Positions 1-7,554 of a stretch of 64,000 nucleotides of DNA are shown piece by piece. A program made the position numbers and the translations under genes. The DNA lies in contig DASCQM010000002.1 of the NCBI GenBank assembly GCA_036013055.1, positions 1 to 64,000 of the forward strand, given 5' to 3'. The first letter of the stretch is position 1; the number at the start of each line of letters is the position of its first letter. The notes under the pieces were generated by a model. It saw only the letters and a program-made list of their open reading frames with translations, was not told the origin of the DNA and made no database searches. The DNA comes from SHYR01 sp036013055. GTDB lineage: Bacteria; Chloroflexota; Dehalococcoidia; UBA2979.

Positions 1-285
1 CAATCGCTCCGAATGCGAATCGCACTCTTCGCATCAGAGTTCCACCGGAGAGTTGCATCGCTCAGTGTGCCAAGCGGCGACCACACACCGAGCCGTCGTC
101 CAGATCATGGCCCTGCAAGACAAGAGATGTCCGGGGCCAGGCAGCACGACCCGGGAGTCCGTGGCATCTGGCGCGTTGTGGCTGACGCGACCGGCACCAG
201 ACTGTCGGACCGCGCGACCGCAACGCTCGCACGATGCCGGTAGAATTCCCATCCTCGACGGAGTGAGCGAAGAACCGAGGACAAC
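1..285. other. No gene recognised; upstream of broken integrase
   Basis: I see no convincing coding region, tRNA or attachment-site-like repeat in this stretch. Overlapping open frames on both strands read as arginine-rich high-GC shadows with no recognisable family. It probably holds the promoter of the integrase gene that follows. The element's attachment site may lie further left, outside the window. Confidence 0.4.
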
Positions 286-1335
286 ATGCCGCAGCGACAA
301 GATCACGACTCGAACGCGGAATCCGAGACGCTGACAACGGGCGAGTGGCTGTCCAGCTGGCTCGGCCGTCGGCGTGCGTGGGGGCATGTCACCGATGTCA
401 CGCGCGCTCGATACGGTGTCGCGATCCGCGTCCATCTCGATCCGGTCATCGGCTCGATTCGTCTCCAAGATCTGAGGCGAGTTCACATTACCGACATGGT
501 TAGTCGGTGGTTGGCCACGGATGACGATGTGGGTCCGCCGGCGCCAGCATCGATCAAGAAGAACCTCGGCGTCCTCCGACACGCACTCAACGATGCGGTA
601 GCTAATGACATCATCCCGCGGAATCCGGCCGAACACGTCACAGCGCCCCCAAATCGCGGGAGTGGGGAGAAGCGAGCGCTGTCGGAGGACGAAATCGTGG
701 CACTACTGGCGGGAGCGGACGGGACTCGCTACGACACGGCGATTCGCTTCACCCTTGCCACAGGTTTGAGGCGCGGAGAATTGCTCGCCCTACGCTAGTC
801 CGACCTCGACCTTGACGAGGGTCGGCTGGACGTTCGGCGAGCCATGAGTTTTGTCGACAGCCGACCGCAGTTTCACGAACCGAAGAGCAGGAGTCGCCGA
901 ACGATAACGCTGTCGCCGGAAACAGTCAGGCTGATGCGCCGCCACCGTTCTACTCAACACAGATTGCGATCGGCGTCACGTGTGGAGTGGATACAGGACG
1001 AACTCGTCTTCCCATCGACAGTCGGGACGCCCTGGAGCTTCCGCAACTTCCTGCGTGACTACCGAGCCGTGCTCGCGAAGACCGACCTCAAGGACACAGC
1101 ATCGATCGACTGGCACACACTGCGCCACTCAGCCGCATCACAGTGGATCGCCGCGGGGGCTTCGGTATTCGAGGTCGCGCGCCGCCTCGGACACTCCACG
1201 ACGGCAACAACTGAACGGGTCTATGCGCACCTTCTGCCGCTCCAGGATGCTACCGCCGCCCACGCTCTCGACAGTCTGATATCGCCATCGGCCACCGCGA
1301 CGGCGCGGAGACAAGAGGTTCGGAGCGGCACGTGA
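286..1335 (+). pseudogene. Tyrosine recombinase (phage-type integrase) interrupted by one in-frame TAG
   Basis: Site-specific recombinase of the tyrosine integrase family, which integrates or excises a mobile element at an att site. One reading frame runs through 349 codons with a single TAG at codon 171 (796-798). The N-terminal SAM-like core-binding domain (about residues 17-125) and the catalytic domain are both present. All catalytic residues can be found: R162 (GLRRGEL), K200, H277 and R280 (HTLR), H303 (LGHS) and Y313 (ERVYAH). The stop falls where the family usually has Trp (ALRW-SDLDLD), so a TGG to TAG change explains it. No second indel is visible, so the lesion looks recent. Alternatives are readthrough or sequencing error. 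Without readthrough, an ATG at 844 could only give an inactive C-terminal piece. Family call certain; functional state uncertain. Confidence 0.9.
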
Positions 1336-1565
1336 TGTCGTTGCACGTTATCGTTCGTTCGACTTAGACGCTGACTCCTCATACGGGCCGCAGGTCGATG
1401 AACTGGAGACGATCTATGAGTCCTTTCGTCGGCTTCCCATCGGATCCGAACCGCAACGCCAGAAGCCGGTGGTGCTAAAGACGTGAGCGCCAGACCGGCG
1501 ACCCCCTGAGCCAGGATCCGAGCTGCGACCGCCCGCGCACTGCATCGCTACGCGCAATGAGACGA

Positions 1566-2129
1566 TCAGCCCGCCGACTCCAACTCGTACTCCGCGATCG
1601 CAGCGCCGTATGCGCGCTGCATCTGCAGCCGGAGCTGCTCCTGCTCCTCCGTCGAGACGGCACTGTCGCTCATGACGTGGTGCTCGTCGAGCTCGTAGAC
1701 GAGGCGTCGCGGCTCCACGCGTGAGTGCATCCACTGCACCTTGGCGTAGTCATGCTCATCGTCGCCGCGCTGACGCGCCCGCAACGCTCCCACCTGCGCT
1801 TCCGCCCACGAGTGCCACAGCTCCATGAACAGCGTCAGGGAGCGGTACGCGAGCGCGGCTTCCGGCGGTGCCTCGACGGCACGCGTGGCTTCGACGATCC
1901 GCGTGGCACGTGACGCCAGGTGCTCTCACTCGCGGATGAAGAGGCGGAGCTGACGTCGCCCCAGCGCCTCGACGGGGCCACCGCGATACTGCGCGGCATC
2001 GACGGCAGTGTCCCAGAGATCCGCCGCGGCGCTCTGGCGCGCGATCAGCTCACGCGTCGCCTTGAGGTACGCGAGGACCTCGGCGTCGGCGCGAGGAGCA
2101 GGTGCCCTGCGACGTCTGAACCACCTCAT
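1566..2129 (-). pseudogene. Unknown protein gene interrupted by one in-frame TGA
   Basis: A single minus-strand frame of 188 codons runs from an ATG at 2129 (GAAGG six bases upstream) to a stop at 1566, broken only by TGA at 1926-1928. Sequence on both sides reads as ordinary protein: a basic N-terminus (MRWFRRRR), Ala-rich helical segments, then an acidic Glu/Gln-rich helix near the C-terminus (about residues 160-185). I do not recognise the family. After the stop the frame continues for 33 codons before the next ATG (1826), so two separate genes are unlikely. It lies next to the broken integrase and converges on it, so both may be decaying cargo of the same element. Confidence 0.5.
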
Positions 2130-2500
2130 CGGTGACCTTCATTCCCACGACCAGCGTACCGATCGAGGGTGACGGCGTCGCGACACAGCTTGACGTTCGC
2201 AAGCTCCCGCCCCGGGCGCGGAGTCAACCAGTCGCCGATCGCCGGCCCAGCAACGACCGGCGGATCAGCCGCAGCCGGGGACGATCGTCACGGGATTGCC
2301 GGGCCGATTTCCGCTACTGGGCGGCCTTTGCGGTGCCGATACTCCATGTACGAACAAGCAGTTGCGCCGGAGAGGGGGATTCCGCCCTTGCAGGAAGATG
2401 ACTCGCCCGCGAGCTACGGACCGACCCTAATCAGAAGCGCCGCATAGCGGATTCGCTCATCGGCACACAGTGCCGCAACAGGTCTCCAGTTCTCAAAGTA
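2130..2500. other. No gene recognised
   Basis: About 370 bases between the TGA-interrupted gene and the hairpin downstream of the hydrolase gene. Short open frames on both strands have no recognisable domain, no ribosome binding site and unlikely composition. It may be residue of the integrated element. Confidence 0.4.
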
Positions 2501-2524
2501 CATGCCCCGCACTGCCGGGGCATG
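2501..2524 (-). terminator. Hairpin about 60 bp after the alpha/beta hydrolase gene
   Basis: A perfect 9-bp inverted repeat (CATGCCCCG and its complement) encloses a 6-base loop. On the minus strand it lies downstream of the hydrolase stop codon and is followed by a weak T-containing tail (TACTTTG). A terminator role is inferred. Confidence 0.4.
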
Positions 2525-2585
2525 CTGGCGTCTGGACGCGGCCCGCTGCTGCGGGTGAAACGCGGCGAGCAAGGTGCTGCGTGCC

Positions 2586-3425
2586 CTAGAGGAACGTGCG
2601 CACAGCCTCCAGGAATGCCTGCGGCCGCTCCATCGGCACGGAGTGTCCCGACCCGGCCACCTCAACGAACTGGCAGTCATCGATCGTCTCGACCATCTTC
2701 GATGCCACCTCGGCGGCAAGCACATCGCTCACCTCGCCTCGGATCAGCTGCGTCGGCACGGCGATCTTCCCGACGAGCGCCCAACCCTCCTCCGGCGTCG
2801 GCCGCGGTCGAGGGTTGTTCGGATCACGCAGCGCCTTGTCGTAGCGATATGTCCACGACCCGTCATCGAGCTGCATCACGTTGTTCGAAATGCGGTGGCG
2901 CACCTGCGCCTCGTCTGCATTGGGGCTGTTCTTCAGCCCCTGCTGCACGGCCGCCTCGGGGCTCTCGAAGATGTCGTTCGCTTGCACGCCATCTCGGATG
3001 CGCGCCGAGCCGGCAGTCGCCGTCTCCGGGCCGATGTCGACGATCACCAGCCGCTCAAGCGCATCAGGCCGTGCGCCCGCGTAATGGATCGCGTTGCGCC
3101 CGCCCATCGAGAGGCCGAGCAGCACGAACTGATCGAGCCCCAGCGCCGCGACAAAGGCCTCCAGGTCGCCGACCATGTAGTCGACGCCGTACTGCTTGGG
3201 GCCCGCCCACTGCGTCTCGCCGTGCCCTCGCTGGTCGAGCGCCAGCACGCGGTAGTCGGCGCTCATCACCTGCGCGAAGGAGTCCCAGAAGCGCCCGTGG
3301 CCGGTGAAGCCATGCAACAGCAGCAGATCCTGTGCGCCGGCCTTCGCGCTCGGCCAGTCGCGGTAGTGGAAGCTCAGCCCGTTCAGCGTGATCGTGTGGT
3401 CGGTTACGGCAGTCTCAGTGGTCAT
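2586..3425 (-). CDS. Alpha/beta-fold hydrolase
   Basis: A 279-residue cytosolic hydrolase of the alpha/beta fold. The oxyanion segment LLHGFTGHG is at about 37-44, the nucleophile elbow GLSMGG holds S106, and the catalytic His sits in GSGHSVP near the C-terminus. Length and motifs fit the epoxide hydrolase, haloalkane dehalogenase and esterase group; the substrate cannot be read from sequence. The start at 3425 is chosen because GAAGGAG lies just upstream; the longer frame to 3500 lacks a ribosome site and adds a Cys/Arg-rich tail. A TAGACT -10-like element lies 23 bases upstream. It is transcribed alone. Confidence 0.9.
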   Translation of the reverse strand: MTTETAVTDHTITLNGLSFHYRDWPSAKAGAQDLLLLHGFTGHGRFWDSFAQVMSADYRVLALDQRGHGETQWAGPKQYGVDYMVGDLEAFVAALGLDQFVLLGLSMGGRNAIHYAGARPDALERLVIVDIGPETATAGSARIRDGVQANDIFESPEAAVQQGLKNSPNADEAQVRHRISNNVMQLDDGSWTYRYDKALRDPNNPRPRPTPEEGWALVGKIAVPTQLIRGEVSDVLAAEVASKMVETIDDCQFVEVAGSGHSVPMERPQAFLEAVRTFL

Positions 3426-3448
3426 CGCACGCTCCTTCGAATGGCCGC

Positions 3449-3454
3449 AGTCTA
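3449..3454 (-). promoter_or_regulatory. Extended -10 element (GCTAGACTGC)
   Basis: TAGACT flanked by GC on both sides, 23 bases before the hydrolase start. It matches the G[CG]TANNNTGC pattern seen before many genes here. No clear -35. Confidence 0.4.
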
Positions 3455-3502
3455 GCGCGCGACGGGCATGCGTGAGGGCACGGCCCGCGGACCAGCACAA
3501 GA

Positions 3503-3532
3503 CTGAACCCCGTCGTTGCCGACGGGGTTCAG
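3503..3532 (-). terminator. Strong hairpin terminator
   Basis: A perfect 13-bp stem (CTGAACCCCGTCG and its complement) with a 4-base loop. On the minus strand a TCTTGT tail follows. It lies about 50 bases after the stop of the small ORF at 3581-3739 and about 80 bases before the hydrolase start, so it would insulate the two. Confidence 0.6.
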
Positions 3533-3580
3533 TGTATGACGGGGTAATCGTTGTTCACCTGGCCGGGAGACCGGCCCCAC

Positions 3581-3739
3581 TCAGAGTGGCGGCGGTAGGT
3601 CCCGACGTTGCATGTCATGTCGCCCGGGCTTCGTATGGCGACGGCCGTTGGCGGCCGGGCTCCATTCCAACGAGCGTGGCAATTGGTTCTTCTGGTTGGA
3701 GCTTGTTCCGTATCGACGTGGACCGAATCGCATCGTCAT
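3581..3739 (-). CDS. Small basic protein candidate, 52 aa
   Basis: A short minus-strand frame begins with ATG at 3739, preceded by GGAGG with 8-base spacing, and ends with TGA at 3581. A 13-bp hairpin terminator follows. The predicted peptide is rich in Arg, Asn and Pro (starts MTMRFGPRRY, ends RRDLPPPL), with no signal peptide or membrane segment. I do not recognise it. The combination of ribosome site, ORF and terminator suggests a real small transcript. It might instead be a structured RNA: a GGCCGG-TCTC-CCGGCC hairpin lies between stop and terminator. Confidence 0.35.
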   Translation of the reverse strand: MTMRFGPRRYGTSSNQKNQLPRSLEWSPAANGRRHTKPGRHDMQRRDLPPPL

Positions 3740-3943
3740 GGTTAGTTCCTCCACCGCCGCGTCTGTGCGGTTGGCTTCACGGGAACTATCGATCCGCGAT
3801 GTGACCGTGCCATGGCGGCGGGCGACGCTACAGCGACAACCGCGTGACAGGACTGCCCGCCGCAGCAGGCCGCAGATTCAAAGCTGTGCTCGTGCACGCG
3901 TTCACGAATCTCGCGCGGCCGGCCCTCGCTTGCGATCGAGCCC

Positions 3944-3949
3944 TATAGT
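3944..3949 (+). promoter_or_regulatory. Putative -10 element (TATAGT)
   Basis: CCTATAGTGATG, 42 bases before the aldo/keto reductase start. It resembles the recurrent extended -10 of this window. No clear -35. Confidence 0.35.
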
Positions 3950-3991
3950 GATGCCTCGCACGGCCCGCGTTCGCCGCATCCGAGGAGCACT

Positions 3992-4846
3992 GTGCCCCCC
4001 CTGAACGTGCCCCCACTGAATCAGCGCAGACTCGGCCGCAGCGAGCTGATGGTGACCGAACTCGGCCTCGGTGCGATGGACACGCCGCAGTCAGCCGAGG
4101 GCGACGCGACGCTCGCCGCAGCCATCGACGGTGGCATCAACTTCATCGATACGGCGCGCGAGTACGAGGGCAGCGAGTACCTGATCGGTCGCGCCGTTCG
4201 CGCCATCGAAGCCGACGCGAGCCGAAACTCCGTACGAAACTTCATGATCGCCAGCAAGACGTTCAGCCACACACTCGACGGTAGCCAGCGCGATGTCGAC
4301 AAGTCTCTCAGCATGCTCGGCGTCGATCGCATCGACCTCTATCAGCTGCACGACATCTCCACGCCGGAGGCTTGGCATGAGGTGCAGCAGGAGGACGGCG
4401 CGCTCGCGGGCCTCCAGATCGCGAAGTACCGAGGGCTGATCGACCACATCGGCGTCTCGTCACACAGCATCGAGGTGCTGCGCGCGGTGATCACCAGCGG
4501 CGAATTCGCTGCCGTGATGCTCGAATACTCGGCGTTCGCCCCTGAGACCGCGCCCTTGATCGAACTCGCCGTCGAGCACGATGTCGGCGTGATCGTCATG
4601 CGTCCACTCGGCGGATCGGGCCGCACCAGCGCGATGCGCGGTCGCATCGACGATGGCTACGACGGTCCGCTCACGCCGGCCAACCTGCTGCGCTACGTGC
4701 TCTCCAACCGCGGCGTCTCAGTCGCGATCCCGGGCGCTCGCTACCCGTCGCGCATCGAGCAGAACGTCGCGACCGCGTCCTCGTACGCGCCGATGGACGC
4801 CGCGGAGATGCGAGCGATCGAGGCCGAGGCGGCACAGCTCTACTAG
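3992..4846 (+). CDS. Aldo/keto reductase family oxidoreductase
   Basis: A 284-residue NAD(P)H-dependent reductase of the AKR TIM-barrel superfamily, expected in the cytosol and acting on carbonyl substrates. The tetrad is visible: D53 and Y58 (DTAREY), K89 (IASKTF) and H120 (YQLHD). The late segments GGSGR and SVAIPGARYPSRIEQN match the NADP-binding C-terminal part. The start is the GTG at 3992, after GAGGAG; an in-frame GTG at 4007 is too far from it. It is monocistronic, facing the converging transporter pair. The physiological substrate is unknown. Confidence 0.9.
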   Translation: MPPLNVPPLNQRRLGRSELMVTELGLGAMDTPQSAEGDATLAAAIDGGINFIDTAREYEGSEYLIGRAVRAIEADASRNSVRNFMIASKTFSHTLDGSQRDVDKSLSMLGVDRIDLYQLHDISTPEAWHEVQQEDGALAGLQIAKYRGLIDHIGVSSHSIEVLRAVITSGEFAAVMLEYSAFAPETAPLIELAVEHDVGVIVMRPLGGSGRTSAMRGRIDDGYDGPLTPANLLRYVLSNRGVSVAIPGARYPSRIEQNVATASSYAPMDAAEMRAIEAEAAQLY

Positions 4847-4875
4847 GCGAGCGCGTCTCGGCCTCGTATGTGTGC

Positions 4876-5325
4876 CTAGCCGTCGCCGGTGCCGACCTGC
4901 AGCGGTGGCAGCTGGAACGGACCCTGCAGCTTCGGGTAGAGCACACCGAACGCCGCAGCGCCGACCAGCGTGCCCGCCAGCGCCGCCAGCGCGTAGAGCT
5001 TGCCCTCCCCCACGTTCACCAGGATCGGGCCCGGGCACATCCCGGTGACGGCCCAACCGACGCCAAAGATCCATCCCCCGGTCGCGTTCCCGCGGTGCAT
5101 CGGCTTGTTCTCGACCACGAGCGGCTGCCCGGTGATCGTCCTGCCGTGGCGCTTCAGCAGCCACAGCCCCGGCGCGGTCACCACGACCGCCGTGCCGATG
5201 ATGCCGTAGAGCTGGAACTCCTCGAAGAGGAACATTCCCTGGATGAAGTCATAGTCGGCCGCGCCAGAGCGGCTGAGGGCCAGCCCGAAGACCGCCCCAA
5301 ACGCGATGTATACGAGTCGCATCAT
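4876..5325 (-). CDS. YeeE/YedE family membrane protein, second half-transporter
   Basis: A 149-residue integral membrane protein of the YeeE/YedE (DUF395, sulfur-transport) family, with about four helices and the conserved TGMCPGP motif (about residues 94-100) carrying the family Cys. Family members import thiosulfate or related sulfur compounds, or supply sulfur to tRNA modification. Here the fold is split over two adjacent genes, this one being downstream. Start at 5325 after GGGGG; only 10 bases separate it from the upstream gene. The C-terminus (about 25 residues) is soluble and Pro/Gly-rich. Confidence 0.85.
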   Translation of the reverse strand: MMRLVYIAFGAVFGLALSRSGAADYDFIQGMFLFEEFQLYGIIGTAVVVTAPGLWLLKRHGRTITGQPLVVENKPMHRGNATGGWIFGVGWAVTGMCPGPILVNVGEGKLYALAALAGTLVGAAAFGVLYPKLQGPFQLPPLQVGTGDG

Positions 5326-5335
5326 GTTCAGCCCC

Positions 5336-5845
5336 CTAGCCCGCGAGAATTACGCGGTAGAGGAGCTGCGTGGTGACAATGCCACCAAGCATGAAGCTCA
5401 CCGTCGTGATCAGGCTCGGAATCTCAAAATTCGAGAGCCCGAAGATGCCATGTCCGCTTGTGCATCCGCCGCCGAGCCGAGTTCCGAAGCCGATGAAGAT
5501 GCCACCGACGAACATCCACACCACCTTGCCAGCGGGACCCCATCCGATCTCAGCATCGAAGCGTCCGAGCGCCCATGTGGTTTCCCACCCGCCGCTCATC
5601 ACAGCGGAAATCACGCCGCCGAGCACCAGACCGCTCAGCAGCGGGAGGCGCCACGCGTTGCCCGCGATCAGGCTCTCGCGATTGAAGTACGGCGCGTCGA
5701 CAACGAGCGAGCACATGTTCTCGAAGCCGGTCGAGACGCCAAGCCGACGGTTGCCGACGAACAGCAACGTCAGCGTGACGAGGCTGATCACCGCGCCTCC
5801 GAGCGCCCAATGGATCGGGCCACTCTCGGTCAGGATCAGATCCAC
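5336..5845 (-). CDS. YeeE/YedE family membrane protein, first half-transporter
   Basis: A 169-residue membrane protein with about five hydrophobic segments and the family signature GGGCTSGHGIFG (about residues 126-137), including the conserved Cys. It is the first gene of a two-gene operon with the half-transporter that follows. Together they correspond to one full YeeE-type channel for thiosulfate or other reduced sulfur, as in PmpA/PmpB-like pairs. Start is a GTG at 5845 with GGGGGT upstream. No rhodanese or TusA gene is adjacent, so the sulfur substrate is inferred from family only. Confidence 0.85.
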   Translation of the reverse strand: MDLILTESGPIHWALGGAVISLVTLTLLFVGNRRLGVSTGFENMCSLVVDAPYFNRESLIAGNAWRLPLLSGLVLGGVISAVMSGGWETTWALGRFDAEIGWGPAGKVVWMFVGGIFIGFGTRLGGGCTSGHGIFGLSNFEIPSLITTVSFMLGGIVTTQLLYRVILAG

Positions 5846-6270
5846 GACCAGACCCCCACTTGGTGAGCATCATTCACGACCATCGACGCACCTCACGTTC
5901 CATCTCGGCGGCAAATCGAGACGAGCGTATCAGGATGCCCGCATCGCGATAGCCGCGATCGTCAAGTCGGTGAGGTCACTCGTCCACCCGGTGGCGTCGA
6001 TCGGGTCGGAACCGCGAACGCGGAACGATGAGAGAGGGGCGCGCGCTCGCCGGTCGGTCGCGTCGGATCACTCGCTGTGGAGCGAGGGCCGACCGACGAA
6101 CGCTGTCAGCGAGTGCTAGCGACGAATCAGGCGCCTCTGGTAGAGAACATCGGCGGCGTCGATGACGACGACCGCGCGCTCGGTGGCGTCGAGAGCGCGC
6201 TGCTCGCGGCCGCGGTGCTGCTCGCGCTTGCCTCGGCGGGCCAATTCATCAGGCGTCGCCGCTAGCCGCT
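5846..6270. other. Intergenic region with ambiguous short ORFs and one inverted repeat
   Basis: No confident gene. Two overlapping candidates compete: a plus-strand frame (6077-6265) ending in a hydrophobic helix followed by RRRR, and a minus-strand frame (6116-6367) of 83 residues containing TPDELARRG. Neither has a good ribosome site. A perfect 9-bp inverted repeat (CACTCGCTG at 6069-6077, complement at 6107-6115) lies just past the minus-frame stop. Confidence 0.3.
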
Positions 6271-6314
6271 CAGACTCGCGCCAGACTCGCCTCAACATCG
6301 TCTCAAACTTGTCT
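6271..6314 (+). promoter_or_regulatory. Four 11-bp direct repeats upstream of the SIMPL gene
   Basis: CAGACTCGCGC, CAGACTCGCCT, CAACATCGTCT and CAAACTTGTCT follow each other without gaps, about 107 bases before the lipoprotein start. An 11-bp period is typical of OmpR/PhoB-family response-regulator boxes, so this is inferred to be an activator site. The first two units share CAGACT-N5-CAGACT with the hybrid kinase promoter at 60897. Confidence 0.45.
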
Positions 6315-6420
6315 CGAAATCCCGGGAACCAAATCGCCATCCGCGTCGTCATGCATACGACAGACAACCAGATGCATGAAGCGGGACGGCGAATCGTCCC
6401 TCGGAATCAGGACAACAACC

Positions 6421-7485
6421 ATGAAGTTCACAGCAATCAAGCCCGTCGTCGCAGTCTCCGCTCTCGCGCTCTTCCTCAGTGCGTGCGGCGGAGGCGACAC
6501 CTCGGTCACCATCGCCCAACCACAGCAGAGCGGCATCAGCGTCAACGGCACCGGCAGCGTCACCGTGACGCCCGACATCGCCGTGATCAACGTTGGCGTC
6601 GAGGTGCTGCGCCCCACCGTCGCGGAAGCACGCGATGGCGCGGCCGACGCGATGACGGCAATGCACGACGCGCTCACACGCAACGGCGTCGCCGATGAAG
6701 ACATCAGCACTCGCTCGTTCAACATCTACCCGCGCTACGGCGAGCCGCAGCCGTGCGTGATCTTCGACGGGCCCGCGTCACGCTTCGTGCCGACGCCCGC
6801 TCCGCTGCCGGCGATTGAGCCAACCAGCGGCGAGACGTCGTCCTCATCCGGGGCAACCAACGCCGCAGTCGCGGTCAGCTCATCGACCCAGAGCACCATC
6901 GAGCCGCTGCCGCCGGTCGAGTCCACTGTCGCGACGGCGTCAGACGACTCGGCCCCTGATCCTGTCGTGACCCTGGTCGCCATCGGCATGCCGGAGCCCC
7001 CGGCGGACGAGAAGCCGGTCCCGACGCTGTACGCGACTGGTGCGCCGGAACCCGTACAGATTGCGGTCCAGGAGAAGTGCCCGCCGCAGCTCCCGCAGAT
7101 CGTCGGCTACACCGTGAACAACACGCTGAGCGTGAAGGTTCGCGACCTCGACAGCCTCTCGGATGTGCTCGATGACGCGATCGGTGCCGGTGGCAACGAG
7201 GTGCGGGTCCAGAACGTCTCGTTCACCGTCGACGAGCCGGAGCAGTACATGGACGAGGCCCGCGAACAGGCGATCATCGATGCCCGCGAGCGCGCGGAAC
7301 AGCTCGCGACGCTGAGTGGCGCGACGCTCGGCTCACTGCGAAGCATCTCTGAGTCGTCGAACCGTGGCGGCGGCGTGTACATGGAGTACGCGATGCCCGC
7401 GCGGGCCGATGGTGGTGACACCTTCCTCGCGCCGGGGCAGCAGGATGTCTCGCTCACGGTCTACGTGGTCTACGACGTCGGCTAA
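6421..7485 (+). CDS. SIMPL-domain (DUF541) lipoprotein with a large internal insertion
   Basis: A 354-residue secreted lipoprotein. The signal peptide ends in lipobox FLSAC (C22). The SIMPL/DUF541 domain starts at about residue 38 (GISVNGTGSVTVTPD) and resumes after about 220 (GYTVNNTLSVKVRDL), running to the C-terminus. Between them, about residues 108-215, is a Ser/Pro/Thr/Val-rich low-complexity insertion with two Cys near its edges (CVIF and KCPPQ). SIMPL proteins are periplasmic or surface proteins often tied to envelope or oxidative stress, with no known catalysis. Start at 6421, because the signal peptide begins there; the longer frame from 6376 adds a charged leader. A strong bidirectional terminator follows. 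Confidence 0.85.
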   Translation: MKFTAIKPVVAVSALALFLSACGGGDTSVTIAQPQQSGISVNGTGSVTVTPDIAVINVGVEVLRPTVAEARDGAADAMTAMHDALTRNGVADEDISTRSFNIYPRYGEPQPCVIFDGPASRFVPTPAPLPAIEPTSGETSSSSGATNAAVAVSSSTQSTIEPLPPVESTVATASDDSAPDPVVTLVAIGMPEPPADEKPVPTLYATGAPEPVQIAVQEKCPPQLPQIVGYTVNNTLSVKVRDLDSLSDVLDDAIGAGGNEVRVQNVSFTVDEPEQYMDEAREQAIIDARERAEQLATLSGATLGSLRSISESSNRGGGVYMEYAMPARADGGDTFLAPGQQDVSLTVYVVYDVG

Positions 7486-7500
7486 CCCGACCCAGTCCAC

Positions 7501-7539
7501 AACACAAAGGCAGCGCCGTAACGGCGCTGCCTTTGTGTT
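7501..7539. terminator. Bidirectional terminator
   Basis: A near-perfect palindrome with 19-base arms (AACACAAAGGCAGCGCCGT and its complement), between the convergent SIMPL and acyl-CoA dehydrogenase genes. Both strands end in T-rich arms (CTTTGTGTT). Confidence 0.85.
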
Positions 7540-7554
7540 GTCTTCGACTGAACG

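Noticed and set aside
1..2600. An att site or flanking direct repeat for the integrase element
   Set aside because: No tRNA or matching repeat pair is visible within the window; the left end is probably outside.
6116..6367. 83-residue minus-strand ORF before the SIMPL gene
   Set aside because: It overlaps the 11-bp repeats, lacks a ribosome site and matches no family; a competing plus-strand frame looks equally good, so neither is called.
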